Part shown: positions 11,915 through 27,714 of the stretch, piece after piece
Layout: the number at the start of each line of letters is the position of its first letter
Numbering within the stretch: the stretch's first letter is position 1
NCBI RefSeq assembly: GCF_907164915.1
Contig: NC_061863.1
Span: forward strand, 45,605,382 to 45,669,381
Length of the DNA: 64,000 bases
From: Impatiens glandulifera
Lineage: Eukaryota; Streptophyta; Magnoliopsida; Ericales; Balsaminaceae
Direction: 5' to 3'
Program-made: the position numbers and the translations under genes
Notes under the pieces: generated by a model
Told to the model about the DNA's origin: nothing
What the model saw: the letters and a program-made list of their open reading frames with translations, nothing else
Databases searched by the model: none

Positions 11915-14415
11915 ATGGGGAAGGAAGGAAGAAATGAAGGAATCGAATCTCCATTGATAAACCTCGGGGAGGAAGAGCATGTGAATGTGGATGTCTTTGC
12001 AGAAGTGAAGAAGCAGTTGTATTTAGCAGGACCCATAGTACTGGTCAATTTGTTGATATTTGGGTTGCAGGTTATCTCAGTCATGTTTGTAGGTCATCTT
12101 GGCGAGCTTCCTCTTTCTGGTGCATCCATGGCCACTTCCTTTGCTTCTGTTACTGGCTTTAGCCTTCTCGTAAGTTTTTTTTATTAATTACTTCTTCTAC
12201 TACTCTTTAAAGATTCTAAAGAGAGCTAATGCTAGTGGTGATTAGATAAATCAACTTTAACCCATCTTGAGAAGTGATTCTGAGAATTGATGGAGATCAA
12301 GACCATTTGTGAATGACTTAGTCAATTGATCTTTGGAATGAATGCACATGTTGAGAATGATGATGTGTTCTTTTGTATTTTTCTCCAACATTCTTTTAAG
12401 AAGGCATGTTATTTTAGAAATATGAAGATCCACCATAGTATCACACTGCAAAAAATAGGCAATTTGGCTGCAATAATTCATTCATTAACAATTCTATGTT
12501 GGGAATAGGTTGGATTAGGAAGTGCACTGGACACTTTCTGTGGTCAATCCTACGGAGCCAAACAGTACCACATGCTGGGAGTCCACACACAAAGAGCCAT
12601 GCTTGTTCTGCTTCTAGCCAGTATTCCCCTTGCCTTGATTTGGTTCAATGCAGGCGACATACTAGCATTTTTGGGCCAGGACCCAGAAATCTCAGCCGAG
12701 GCAGGGCGCTATGCGCGGTTCATGATCCCCTCCATCTTTGCCTATGCCCTCTTCCAGTGCCTCATTCGGTTCTTGCAGACCCAGAATAACGTCACCCCAA
12801 TGGTGCTCATTGCTGGCTTCACCACATTTGTCCACATTTTTGTTTGTCGGGCTTTGGTGTTCAATTTGGGGCTTGGAAACAAAGGGGCTGCCTTGGCCAA
12901 TGCATTTTCATATTGGATTAATGTGCTCTTGTTGGGAATCTACATCAGAGTATCACCTTCTTGTAAGGAGACTTGGACTGGGTTTTCCAAGGAGGCATTG
13001 AAAGACGTCATGAAATATCTTAGGCTTGCTATTCCTTCAGCAGTTATGTTATGGTAAGTTGGTAACTCTCTTGATTGTTTGTCTTCTTTTTCTTCCTTTT
13101 AACAGATAATGTGTCTAATAATTTCTAGTATACTCTTCATTTGACCTGTGTTTCTCACAGTTTGGAGATATGGTCATTTGAAATGATGGTTCTTCTATCT
13201 GGACTCCTTCCTAATCCCAAACTAGAGACTTCAGTCCTCTCCATAAGGTGAGAACATTTTTGTCTCCAGATTAATGAAATAGCAGTGTAACTAAGCTCTA
13301 AAATACAAGGAATTAGTTCAATGCCTTTTCTGTTGCACTTGGTTTGATAAGAGATTTTTGCTTTAGACACAATTCATTAACTAAACATGAAAACAAATGC
13401 AGAAATTTGTGCTAGCTCCACTTAATGAGTAGAATGCTACTCGGATATAGAAATCATATTTATTTTTATCTTCAATTTTAGTTAAAATCTAGTGTTTAGT
13501 TTATTTTTATCTAACTTTGACTGGCATGTGTTTAAAATGTGGCAGCCTTAACACATGCAGTCTGGTATATATGATACCAATGGGACTAAGTGCTACTGTG
13601 AGGTAATTGAAAAGATTTAACGACTTTCTTTCTGTAAACAGCTAGCAGTCTTCATCTTCAACTTCTTGTTTTGACAGCGTGAGAGTGTCCAATGAATTGG
13701 GAGCTGGAAGGCCACGAGCAGCTCGTTTGGCAGTTTGCATAGCATTATTCCTGGTGGCTGCAGAAGGAGTTGTGGTAGGAACAATAATGATAGTGGGGCG
13801 CAGGATATGGGGTTATTGTTACAGTAAAGAAGAGAAAGTAATAAGTTATGTAGCAGAAATGTTGATCTTTGTAGCAGGCTCTCACTTCATTGATGGGATT
13901 CAGTCCATACTTTCAGGTACTAATCTCTCTTTATTATTGATGTTATTGTTGTTCAAATATGATGGAATTTGAGTAAATACTTTCAGGCACTGCTAGAGGA
14001 TGTGGATGGCAAAAGATAGGAGCTTTTGTTAATTTAGGAGCATACTATCTGATTGGAATACCTTGTGCTGCAGTACTAGCATTTGTCTTTCACTTTGGAG
14101 GGAAGGTAACTAGCTAACAAGTATAACTATTTCTTTTAAAAGGCATCCTTAAATGTGGTTTTGATTCGGATTTGTTTTCAATCCGACAAAGGGACTATGG
14201 GTTGGAATCATTGTGGCTCTATTCGCTCAAGCATTGTTCCTCGCGATCATCACCTTGTGCACTAATTGGGAGAACGAGGTGAGTTCTTATAGGCCAATCT
14301 GTTCTGTATGTTTTCAGAAACTACCAAATAGAACTTATTTTTCTTCATTTTATAGGCAAAGAAGGCCACCGATAGAGTATATGATACAAGAATACCTAAA
14401 GAAGAAGTATCATAA
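11915..14415 (+). CDS. MATE-family (DTX) efflux transporter, 8 exons
   Basis: Exons 11915-12169, 12509-13053, 13161-13247, 13546-13602, 13678-13916, 13987-14105, 14192-14278 and 14356-14415 join in frame with GT/AG junctions to give 482 residues, normal for plant DTX proteins. Two MatE halves are visible: about residues 30-200, with the plant signature CGQSYGA at 96-102, and about 260-420, containing [13 protein letters not shown] around 315-327, which typically sits in the loop before the second half's helices. The chain is strongly hydrophobic with about 12 membrane segments expected; the N-terminus is acidic and hydrophilic and the C-terminus short. Family members are cation-coupled exporters of organic cations, flavonoids, alkaloids or hormones at the vacuolar or plasma membrane; the substrate cannot be read from sequence. 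The first ATG giving this conserved N-terminus was used. Looks intact. Confidence 0.93.
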
Positions 14416-15714
14416 GACTATTGATTTTTGGTCTATTTGAAGGATGAGATTGCAAGGATAAGAGTTTCGACATCCTATAGATCATATTCATAAATACATA
14501 GCATTATAGAAAATAAGATGAATTGAAAAAATAAGTCAAATGAATTTCATGTTGTTATTGTTGAGATGTTGTGTTCTGGATTCTCAATGAAACAGCATAT
14601 GTATTTTTTTTTTTTTTTAATTACTAATTAATATTAGAATGGTTTATGATCAAATTGAGCATAGCCTCCATTTCTTCATTTTCTTTTATCATTATATTTT
14701 AGTTCTCAAATAAATGAATGTTGGTAAAATTCTTTCCTGTCAAAAACTATTATTAATTTATTTAGAAAATTAGCATATTCTCATAATTATATGTCCGTTT
14801 CAATTTCATTCTAAGACTTATATTTTAAGTGAGAATTGAACTCATCGTTTTCTACGTACTTTTGTTTGAAGTTTAAAGTGAACCTAAAAGAACCATGTTT
14901 GAGATATCTCTTCTGTTAATGGTAAAATACAAAATTTATATTTAAGAGTTAAAAAAAATAATAATGGTATCCCTAGTTTTGAATCATTTAAAAAATTTAG
15001 CAAACTGAAAAAAAAAATGTTGAATGGTTAAACTAAGGATTTTTTGAGTTAATTGAGATTTTGGACCTCATTTTCAACCATACAATTTGGAGTTCCTTAT
15101 TATTAAAGTTATACAAAATGAAATTTTCGTCTTTAACGGTTTTAAACGCATTTAACTTATTATTTACGTGATATTTATAAATAAATAAAAGATCCATATC
15201 ACTCATTTAACAACCTAATTCCAGCGAATTTAAGATTTTGACTACCGAATTTCATAGAATTAGTAGTAAGAATCTTCAATTTGTTGAAATTCGATAGTTA
15301 ATACCTAAATAATAAGTTAACGGAGTTTGAAGTTTGAAACAGTTAATACAAACTTTGAAAATTTAAATTTTATTATGGTCAAATTAAAAAAAATTAAACA
15401 ATTAAAATGAACCTAAAAAAAAATAAAAGTTGTTTTTTCAGATTAAGCTATTAATAAGATTTTCAGATGAAGCTAATAAGTAAGATGATTTTGGATAAAT
15501 AAAACGTAAGCGCCGAAAGATGCGTGGATACCTGTTATGCCCCCGATGAGTCAGCATCATCTTCGTATTTATCCTAAAATCGCTCTGCAGCTTTAAATTG
15601 AGTTGATCAGTCCATCATTTTCACGTGACGGTATTTACATTAGGTCAGTCTCTTCATCAATCCCTCAAGAAAATCTTGTTTTTTTACTTCCATTTCAATC
15701 GCTGCATGCCATCT
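14416..15714. other. MATE 3' flank and xylose isomerase promoter region
   Basis: There is no gene in this interval. It includes a T-rich tract near 14606-14620 and sequence homologous to 1-1100 at the window's left end. That homology shows the stretch was part of the duplicated block. No confident TATA box was identified. Confidence 0.6.
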
Positions 15715-15858
15715 GTGAGTTTACCCATTTCTTCTTTTTGTAAATTGTAATGATCTTGTTACATCTACATCTGGGTTTCCACGCATTATCCGTAAAGTGG
15801 GAAGGATCTTCTCTACTGGTTTATGTTTCTTCAACTTATATACTTCCTCTCCTTGCAG
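15715..15858 (+). other. Candidate 5'UTR intron of xylose isomerase
   Basis: A GTGAGT donor at 15715 and a CTTGCAG acceptor ending at 15858 would remove this segment, leaving a 30-nt leader before the ATG at 15889. The donor is conserved in the duplicate copy at the left of the window, but the acceptor is altered there (cat instead of cag). No transcript evidence is available. Confidence 0.4.
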
Positions 15859-15888
15859 GTTGACTTGTTTGTGATAACTTTAAAAAAA

Positions 15889-18800
15889 ATGATAGCTACA
15901 AAGTTTGCAATTTTGTTTCTATGTCTCCATGTGATCTCCTTGTTAGAGGTAACGATGGTAATAATTTAGTACATATGTGGATGGATGGATCCTTTTTCAC
16001 TTTTGTAAAATGGGTTCCCTCATCCCTGTTTTGTCTTACATTCAGGCTGCTGGAAATCCACCAACATGCCCTGCTGATAATGATAGTAAATGTGGTGATT
16101 GGGAAGGAGAGTTTTTCCCAGGAATTCCCAAGATTAAGTATGAGGTAAAGTGGGTTTCTTTCTAGACCTATATTCAAATAAGATGACATATGATTAACCC
16201 TAATATTTATTTCAATTTAGGGGCCTTTGAGTAAGAACCACCTTGCATTCAAGTGGTACAATGCTGAAGAAGAGATCCTTGGGAAGAAAATGAAGGTAAT
16301 TTTTTTCAAATATCTTTCTTTTTATCCAGAAACAGAATGGCAGTTGTGATGTTGACATTGACCACAGGATTGGATGAGGTTCAGTGTCGCATTTTGGCAT
16401 ACTTTTCGTGCGACAGGAGCCGACCCTTTTGGTGCACCCACAAAAACTTGGCCTTGGGAAGATGGTACAAATTCTTTGGATATGGCCAAGAGGAGATGTA
16501 AGACCCATATAGATTACCATGTCAGGATTTCAACTTGTTTTAATTCTTGTCCGTGTAATACTCACTTGGTTCTTGTTGACTGATTATCAGTGAGAGCAAA
16601 CTTCGAGTTCATTGAGAAACTTGGAGTAGAGTTTTGGTGTTTCCATGACAAGGATATTGCTCCAGATGGCAAAACTCTGGAGGTGATAACTTTGCACCCT
16701 TTTCATTGTTTTCTGTTTATTGTCCTAAATTCATGTAATACTTGTTTTTCAAACAATGGATACAAAGATTGTTTTAGAAAATATTTAATCTCCTGTTTTA
16801 CAATTCTTGCAGGAAACCAATGCTAATTTGGATGAAGTTGTTGCTCTTGCACAAAAGCTCCAGGTAAAAGAGAATGGATAGAAACTTTTAATGTTTTCTG
16901 TAGGTTTCTCTAATTAAGTTGTCATGTTTGATTTAGTGGCTAGACTGTTTGTTTAACATCATCTATTTACCCGTAATAAGTGTTTTGGGAGATTGTGCAC
17001 ATTCATCAAACGGATGAGTATGACTGCAGCAATCAACTGAGTAACTGAAAATTTCCTTGCTCTAATCTGTTTATTTTAATATTTAAGAATTGTTCATTGG
17101 TTTTTATAGGGAAAGAAATTCCATTTGTTATGGGGAACAGCACAGTTGTTTGCAAATCCTCGTTATATGCATGGTGCTGCAACCAGGTGTGCTCATGCTG
17201 TTCTGTTTTGGATATGATCATCATTTTCAGTCCTGGTGTATATTGGTCTGGCTGCATTATTGGTCTTAAGTGCATTTTTTGAATCCTTTTTGTAGTTCTG
17301 AATTAGCTGTATACGCTTATGCAGCAGCTCAGGTCAAAAAAGCTTTAGAGGTTGGTGTAGATATGATGATGCTAAAATTTTCTTGTGTCTATGATATATT
17401 TGTTTGTGTTTGTTTCATTTTGAATATTTTGTTTGAATTAAAGGTCACCCATTATCTTGGTGGAGAGAATTATGTTTTCTGGGGAGGTCGAGAAGGTTAC
17501 CAAACACTGTTGAATACTGATATGGGCCGAGAACTTGATCATCAAGTAAGTCAACTGTTCTCATGTTTGCATTTGTATAGACTTTCAGACTCTTGTTTTA
17601 GAAAAATCAAAGATTGACCACCCTTTTCATTTTTCCCATATTCTTGCTTTCCTTGAATGTTGTTCACTTACTTACAGGCAAGATTTCTCGAAGCAGCTGT
17701 TGCCCATAAGAAGAAAATTGGTTTCAATGGTATGCCTTTATATATGTATCGCAAAATGTGTGCCCTTCCTATCAGAAAGTTATGATGCTATAGTTGTCTA
17801 AACTATAATTGTGTAAAGAAAGTTATATACATGTCATTTAATAATTTGATACCCCCATTAATGCCATCTCTTAGCTGCTTTTTTTCTTTTTAATTGTTAT
17901 CCTCAGGAACACTATTACTTGAACCTAAGCCACAAGAACCTACAAAGCATCAGTATGATTCTTCTCTATAATTCCATTACTCAGGTTGGTTAGTTGTATT
18001 ATAGCTGTTTTGAATGGACTTTGATGTCATTATAGGTATGATTGGGATGCTGCAACTACTGCAAATTTCTTGCGGAAGTATGGTCTCATAGGTATAAATG
18101 GTTCCATTTACTGATTTATAGTCCAGTAGTCATCATCTCAGTATTCACAGTTGTTTTAACTTGTTAACATCTTCCTGGTTCGAAACCATTTACTTATATG
18201 ATATTATCCATGAATTAGTTTCTGAAGCTAATAAATATTAAGAACAAATGCTAACTTATCCTCGCTACTGTTTTCATAAAACTTAGGGAAGTTTGTATCT
18301 TCATAAATTATTGTTCTTGGTTATTTTGCCATTCTCTAGTGAATGGCACCATGTCTCAGTTCCCATGAGAAGTAGTTTATTGTGGCATCATGTATCTTCA
18401 CAAATTTATTGTTCTTGGTTCTTTTGCCATTCTCTAGTGAATGGCATCATGTCTTAATACCCATGAGAAGTAGTTTATGATATGTAATAATGTTTTTATT
18501 TTCCCGAGTGTGAAGTTTATTCGAGTTAAAAAGTTCAAACATGGAACTTATTTTTCCTTGTTTAACCGTTTTAGGGGAATTCAAACTGAATATCGAATGC
18601 AATCATGCTACATTGTCTGGTCATAGGTATGTCTATTTTGATGCTGGTCATTTTTCTGATATTTGAGATTGAGAACAAAATCTGGTAATTATTTTTTCTT
18701 ATATAATCAATGACCGGCTTAGAATTGTGTTTATTGCATTATTTGAAATTAAACTCTGTTAAAAAATCATTTGTGAAATGTTGTCGTCCATAATGTGTAC

Positions 18801-19875
18801 AGCTGCCATCATGAGCTTGAAACAGCAAGAATAAATGGTATACTTGGAAGTTTTGATGCTAACACGGGAGATGCTCAAACTGGTAAACACTTGTAACATC
18901 TCTTTTTTACTTTTCCTTTCAATTTTTTTCATTGAAGCCTTCTTTTTTAGTATTCACATTGCAATTATGGAATTGAGGTCGTGATTTAAAAGAAGTTTTT
19001 GTGAAATATCAGGATGGGACACTGACCAATTCTTGACAGACATATCTGAAGCAACTTTGATTATGCTCACCGTCATTCGGAATGTAAGCAGAATGTCTTG
19101 CATATTATTCCCTGTTGTATATTGCAACAGTTGCATTAAGTCTTTCTATTTTTTTTGTGGTTAACAGGGAGGAATTGCCCCAGGGGGGTTCAATTTTGAT
19201 GCCAAACTGTAAGTATATTATATTTGCATTTTTAGTTATGTAGATGATAGTTTCAACTCATAATGTCATAGAAAGGTCAACTCTTATTGTCTGTGGTCGT
19301 ATGTATGTAGACGAAGAGAAAGTACAGACGTTGAGGACTTATTCATTGCCCATATAGTTGGAATGGATACCATAGCTCGTGGCCTTAGAAATGCAGCTAA
19401 GTTGATTGAGGTATGTATGTCCAAGTCTTCTTTGTGAACAAACACAGTATATATGGTTTCATGAGGGGCTTATTTTTTCTCTCCATTCTCTTATGTAATA
19501 AACAAAGGATGGTTCATTGCCTGAGCTTGTTCGAAAGCGGTATCAAAGCTTTGATTCTGAGTTGGGGGCTTTGATAGAGGTAATATGCACCTTTTATGAT
19601 TTCTCCCCTTTGTTTTCTTTAATATGAATGTGTTATTTTTGGAACATTAGCTTGATATGTAATATGTTGTCGGATCAGGCTGGGAAAGCTGATTTTGATA
19701 GTCTTGAGAAGGTGGCCTTGAATTCCGATGAGCCTAAGGTTCCATCAGGCAAACAGGTACATGTGTGTTTGGTTATGTTTTATTACCCTCTCTTTTTTTT
19801 TACTATTGATGTAAAAATGATATTTTGGTTATGTTTCAGGAACTAGCTGAGATGATTTTCCAATCTTTTCTCTGA
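15889..19875 (+). CDS. Xylose isomerase, 20 exons
   Basis: Twenty exons: 15889-15948, 16046-16144, 16221-16295, 16368-16497, 16591-16682, 16813-16863, 17110-17186, 17296-17350, 17444-17545, 17678-17729, 17907-17952, 18036-18091, 18575-18626, 18803-18882, 19013-19083, 19168-19208, 19311-19410, 19508-19579, 19679-19756, 19840-19875. They join without a frame break to 474 residues, matching plant xylose isomerases (about 477). The enzyme interconverts D-xylose and D-xylulose. An N-terminal hydrophobic signal peptide (about residues 1-23) predicts entry into the secretory pathway, as in other plant homologues. Expected active-site residues are present: His89 in FWHTF, Glu270 and Lys272 in EPKPQEP, Glu306 and His309 in [10 protein letters not shown], Asp334 in [11 protein letters not shown], Asp345/Asp347 in GWDTDQF, Asp377 in FNFDAKLRRES. 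Intron 12 holds a tandem duplication. A 5' fragment of the gene is repeated at 1244-1475. Confidence 0.96.
18292..18477 (+). repeat. Two-copy tandem repeat inside xylose isomerase intron 12
   Basis: A unit of roughly 95 bp containing ATTGTTCTTGGTT, TTGCCATTCTCTAGTGAATG and CCCATGAGAAGTAGTTTAT occurs twice in direct orientation. The copies have a few substitutions. It lies wholly inside the intron between exons 12 and 13 and does not touch splice sites. Confidence 0.85.
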
Positions 19876-22761
<2,886 letters not shown>

Positions 22762-24248
22762 CATCATTTATAGAGCTAGGGAAAGGAGAAAGGAATACAA
22801 TCTATCTGTTCATCTCATGTTCAAAAGGCGTATTTTCTTTGAACAACTATTAATTTGCTGCTACAAAGATCTTCTTTAGAGGATGGAGTTACAGTTTTCT
22901 GGTAGTCATATTCAATTTTAATCTCAAGATAATAGGGATTAATGACATTTTCCTCTCTTTATATTTTCTTTTCTTTTCCTTCTTTTTTTACTGTACTAGT
23001 ATCAACACTTGCTTGCTACAACCATTGTGGTGGCGCATTCTCATCATGTTGTTTCTATAATGAAGATTATTTTCCGAATGGAAGCTATTATTGTTACAAT
23101 TAGAGTCGTGTTTTGGAGTCCTAGAAAACCCCATTCTTAGGTTTGATTCAAAGTCATTTTAGTTTATGACCCTCCACTCGAAAATCTCTACACATACTTG
23201 TTCTAATTGCGTTACTATATCTCATTTGAAGGTCATCAAGAACAATCAAAAGAGAGCTATTAATTGATGGTTGATTTGCAATTGGACCATCAACTTAACC
23301 CTATTGGAAGTCATTTTTTTCAGAGTGTTCTTAGTATGTAGCAAATCTAGGGTTTATGAAATTAGATAACATGAATAGCCTAAGCTAACATTTTATTCAA
23401 TTATTAAGCTTGCAGGCTTGCTACTTTATCTATTTATAATCAATATTTTATTAATGGACTAAGTCCGGCCCATAAAATCAGGCCCATCAACACCTATCTG
23501 TTGTTTCTAAATTTGTGTTCAAATAAGCTCATTCATTAATAACTTGTCTCTAGTTAAATAAAATGTCTATTTGGATATAAAATATGGTTAACCTAAAACT
23601 ATAAAGTAACTTATGGCTATGCAGCCATATAAAAATATAGAATTAATTAATAAATATAAACATTTTTTTTTCTAATGGAGTCATTCTCATTCATTTGAAA
23701 AATAGAACCCAAAAGATATTTATCTATATAGATACACAACAAAATAACATATAAAAAGTTAAAGAAATAAAAAGAAAATCTAATTACTAAACAACAAGAA
23801 TAATGTAAACATATAAAAAGTTAAAGAAATAAAAAGAAAATCTAATTACTAAACAACAAGAATAATGTAAAAATAAATAAATCTCAATTAAGTAAATGGC
23901 CGAGTGGATGACACTTCCGAATTATGCTTTGTACGAAAATGCGCCGATTAATCTCCGACTCTTTCAATCCCAATGGTTTAACAAGTCCGACTGAAATTCG
24001 CAAAAAAATAAATACCCGAGTTTCGATTTTCAGAACCTTGAGAATTAATATTTCTTCAATTTATTCTATCCTGATAAACAAATTCATTTGAATTAAAAAA
24101 AAAAGGGGGTGATGCCAAAAAAAATTGTAATCTCCATTATATGAGAAATCCAACACAAAATATGAGACTATACATACATGTAAATGTCCCCATTCCTCTG
24201 GGCTCTGGCTAGAAAAAATTTAATCTAAAAAGAAAAAGAAAAAGAAAA
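22762..24248. other. Intergenic between the convergent ARL1 and GLUTAMINE DUMPER genes
   Basis: The ARL1 and GDU genes converge, so their 3' ends face this interval. No third gene was recognised. It contains a perfect 62-bp tandem duplication (listed separately) and a patch at 23890-24000 of more balanced composition with no clear ORF. The end adjoining 24248 is expected to be GDU 3'UTR. Confidence 0.55.
23747..23870 (+). repeat. Perfect 62-bp tandem duplication
   Basis: The unit starting ACATATAAAAAGTTAAAG and ending AACAAGAATAATGTAA occurs at 23747-23808 and again at 23809-23870 with no difference that I can see. Identity implies a recent event. It is non-coding. Confidence 0.95.
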
Positions 24249-24752
24249 TCAAGGGTTGCGATGATCTCCGCCAACTGTCTCTAAACACACCAGATCATCC
24301 CTCGACTTGTCTTCATCTCCCGGTGGCGGCGGCGTATCTTCAGCCGTAGAGGAGCCGCCACCGTGGCTACCGAAAGATGAAGCTCGGCTAGTACTCGGCG
24401 TGGCTATAAACGTGGGTTTGTTATCCCCAGCCATAATCACCAAAATCTTATTTTCAAATAATCCATCATCATTTTTCTTCTCTCCTCCCAATCCCAGCTC
24501 TACACGATCTAACTGTCCACCGTCGCCGTCTCCGTCTTCTTCTTCTTCTTCAAACCGGCCGGAAAGTTTCCAATAAGAACAAGCCAGAATGAGAATAGCC
24601 AAACCTATTAACCCTACCATAGATGCTAGTCCACCGAAAAGGTATGCCACCGACGAGTGCTGCGACGACGACCTCGCCGGATAACTCGCCGGCGCCGCCG
24701 ATTCGTCCGGTGAATGAAACGCCGTGAATGATTCTGCTCCCGTCGTCGTCAT
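24249..24752 (-). CDS. GLUTAMINE DUMPER (GDU) family membrane protein
   Basis: Single-exon ORF of 167 residues. A hydrophilic N-terminus (1-35, Ser/Pro/Ala-rich) precedes one transmembrane segment at about 36-60 with the family hallmark VAYLFGG...LACSYWKLS, then an acidic stretch (68-76, Glu/Asp/Gly) and the cytosolic VIMAG motif at 105-109 in KILVIMAGDNKPTFIATP. This arrangement, one membrane span followed by VIMAG, is diagnostic of the plant-specific GDU family. Overexpressed GDU proteins raise amino-acid export and act with the RING ligase LOG2 through the VIMAG region in Arabidopsis. The protein is somewhat longer than Arabidopsis GDU1 because of its acidic linker and Gly/Ser/Pro-rich tail. 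The codon usage is GC-richer than the surroundings, normal for a coding island. Which GDU paralogue it is cannot be decided. Confidence 0.95.
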   Translation of the reverse strand: MTTTGAESFTAFHSPDESAAPASYPARSSSQHSSVAYLFGGLASMVGLIGLAILILACSYWKLSGRFEEEEEDGDGDGGQLDRVELGLGGEKKNDDGLFENKILVIMAGDNKPTFIATPSTSRASSFGSHGGGSSTAEDTPPPPGDEDKSRDDLVCLETVGGDHRNP

Positions 24753-24820
24753 TAATTAATTATTCGAAAGAGAGAAATGAAGTAATGGCTTATGGAGGAA
24801 GAGACTCAGCCACTCAGGTG

Positions 24821-24830
24821 GTATTTATAT
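24821..24830 (-). promoter_or_regulatory. TATA box of the GLUTAMINE DUMPER gene
   Basis: On the minus strand this reads ATATAAATAC, about 70 bp upstream of the start codon, a normal core-promoter distance. A trinucleotide run (AAT repeats, 24836-24857) lies just upstream of it. Confidence 0.6.
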
Positions 24831-24859
24831 TGGCAATAATAATAATAATAATAATAAAT

Positions 24860-25956
24860 GTGGTTTTTTTGTGTCCCACTGTTTCAAATTATTTCAATCC
24901 CTAGTTTTAATACTCTTTACTAAAACAAGTATAAACCAATATTACCTTTTCCTCTAAAAAATAAAAGTTAATTTTTTTAGGACAAAACATTTATGTCAAT
25001 TTTACTTGTAATATTGCAATAATCTATCTATGTCATGCAAACAATCTTCTAATAAGTTGTCAATAACGTGAAGTAACTCCCCTTTTCACATGAAAGGTGT
25101 AATTATTAAAATAAAAAATTAATTAAATATTACATTTTTACTCTTTATGTGAGAAGGCATAAATAGAATTGGTCATAAGAATTCCCAATTAAAAATGAGT
25201 TGGTTACTAAACGATCAAAATTTATATATATAAGAAAAAAAGCTTACTTAGACGTATGTACTTGTATAACTAGCCCACTTAGATGAATGTATTTATAAAA
25301 GATCATTTAAACATATGTACTATCAAAAATTGTCAAATTTAGCATATTTTAGTAAACATGGTTAACTTTTATTTTTAAATTTATATATTTATTAATTAAA
25401 TATTAATATATTTTCTCTATCTTTTTTTTATTAATTAAACTAGGTAATTTATTTTATTATTTTAATATTAATTTCTCTTTATATGTTATTTTCTTTGTTT
25501 ATTAGTTTTTATTTCTCATGTTGCTTAAATTTTCATTTGTTAAAAAAATTTAACAATTTATTTATAAATTTATGATTTATGTAATATTTTTTTAATGGTT
25601 TTTTTCTTATTTAATTTAATATAAACAAAAATAAATTAATAATTTTTTATTTAATTTTTATTCACGACTTATACTCATAGTAGTAGTAAGGTGCATTGTT
25701 TTGTCTAATATTTGATCTTTTGGGTTTTATGAATGTGTTTTTATTATTATTCCATTTTTAATTTTTAATTAATTTATTCTTGTGTTGAAAATTTTTTATT
25801 GTTGAAAGATTTTTATTATTAAAAGAATTTTCATTGTTATATTTAATTGGACCAAACAATTTTAAAATAATTAATAATTTATGTGAATATAAGAAAAAAA
25901 ATATAAAAAAGAAGAAAAAAATATATAAAGTTAAATAATTAATTATGAATGCTTTA

Positions 25957-26003
<47 letters not shown>

Positions 26004-26286
26004 TAAAATTAAAATAATCAATAATAAATGTTCATAGAAATAATAAAAAAGATAAAAAAAAAATAAAATATTCATTTATTAATAATAAATGAAAAAGAAT
26101 GAGAGAGAAAATATATTAATATTTAATTATTAAATATAAAATAAAAAATAAAAATTAATCATGATTTTACAAAAGAGACTAATGAGTCAATTATGGATAA
26201 TACATACGTTTAAATAACCTTTTATTAATATATATGTCTAAGTGAGCTAGTTGTTACAAGTACATTCGTCTAAGTGAGTTTTTTTC

Positions 26287-26372
<86 letters not shown>

Positions 26373-27510
26373 TGTTATATATAAAGACATAATTTAATTT
26401 GAAAAAAAAACTATTAATTAAAAAAAATACATATATTATTACTATTAATTATTTTGTTAGACAAATAAGAATTATGATTTTTGCACGGAGAAGATAAATT
26501 TCTTAGTAATGAAAAAAAATGAAGTAATTAATTAGTGGTGGCTAACGGACAGAGCATGGGTGATAATTGCTTTTATTGATTGTCATACGTATGATTTATA
26601 TCAATCATGCAGCTGAAATAATAATAATAATAATAAAGCCAACAAAAAATTATAATATCTTCAAATAATTTAATTTTATAAAATAACTTAAGTCTTATTC
26701 GAATTAAAGTTTTTTTTAAAAAATTAGATTAAAAAAAAAATTATTTTTGATAAAAAACTTAAAAATATTAATATATATAAATAAAAATATATTAATATTT
26801 AATTAATAAAATGATTATAAGGAATTTTAATGGAATTCAAAATAAATTAGTGTGTATGTATTCGTATCTCGCCACCCCATCTATCATGGATATGGGTCCC
26901 GCCACTTGAAAAATAATTTGAACTCTGATGCCATATCTGAGTTGTTACGCTCGAGTTTTGTCTATCTGTTTGGCTTATATTTAGGGCATTTTGGCACCAC
27001 ACTGTTATCCGTTTCCCTAATTCACTACAAAAAAATTCTTATTTCATCAATTATGAAATAATCTATTTTAAATTAAATTTAAAGCAAATTTGGAAAATCC
27101 AAACATATGGATTATTATATATTAATAGGTAATAAATACTTTTTTTATGAATAATTATTTATCACTTTCTTATTTTATGAATAAAATATATTATTATATA
27201 TTTTGTAAATATATTTGTTATATATAATAAAAATAATTATATAATATATTGAAAATATAATATAAAATAATATATTGTAAGATATTATCCAATATAATAA
27301 ATTGTGATAATATCGATATGATATATTATATTATATATATTATATTATATTATTATATTATATTAGTTTTCTTATAAGTTTAATTTAATATCTATATAAG
27401 AGACATGACTTATGTAATTAAGAATCGATTCTCTTTTGTTACTTTAGATATTGATTAAGGACACTAATGATTTATTATAATATATTTTTTTAAAGAAACT
27501 TTTCACCATT
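24860..27510. other. AT-rich intergenic DNA with long AT microsatellites
   Basis: No gene was recognised. Dinucleotide AT runs occur at about 25964-25996 and 26294-26371, the second one interrupted only by TCTATA and similar. Flanking 25250-25330 and 26190-26285 show inverted similarity (both contain ACGTATGTACTTGT / ACAAGTACATTCGTCTAAGTGAG-like text), so 25235-26290 may be a foldback or non-autonomous element. An ORF translating to repeated Tyr-Ile here is a microsatellite artefact. Confidence 0.5.
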
Positions 27511-27714
27511 ATCTCTTTGTTTTCTCTTTCGTACCTTAGTACCGCATTTAGCATTGCACGCATCTTCTCTATTAGTTACATTTTCCCAACATTAATGACT
27601 ACATTCTCATCGTGTCCTTAACCCATTAATTTAGACTTCTTCCTCCTCTTGACAATTATGTTGCCTTTATCCGACGACGTCCGTCTCAATCATGGTCGTC
27701 GTGGTAATGGGAAC

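Noticed and set aside
12257..12508. Small ORFs on both strands between MATE exons 1 and 2
   Set aside because: They lie inside an intron with good GT/AG ends and match no family; the neighbouring exons join in frame without them.
24307..24576. 89-residue plus-strand ORF opposite the GDU gene
   Set aside because: Low-complexity Ser/Pro translation; the opposite strand encodes the clear GDU motifs, so this is a shadow.
27022..27045. CACTA transposon terminus (CACTACAAAAAAATTC)
   Set aside because: A single such end with no matching inverse end or target duplication in reach is too common by chance in AT-rich DNA.
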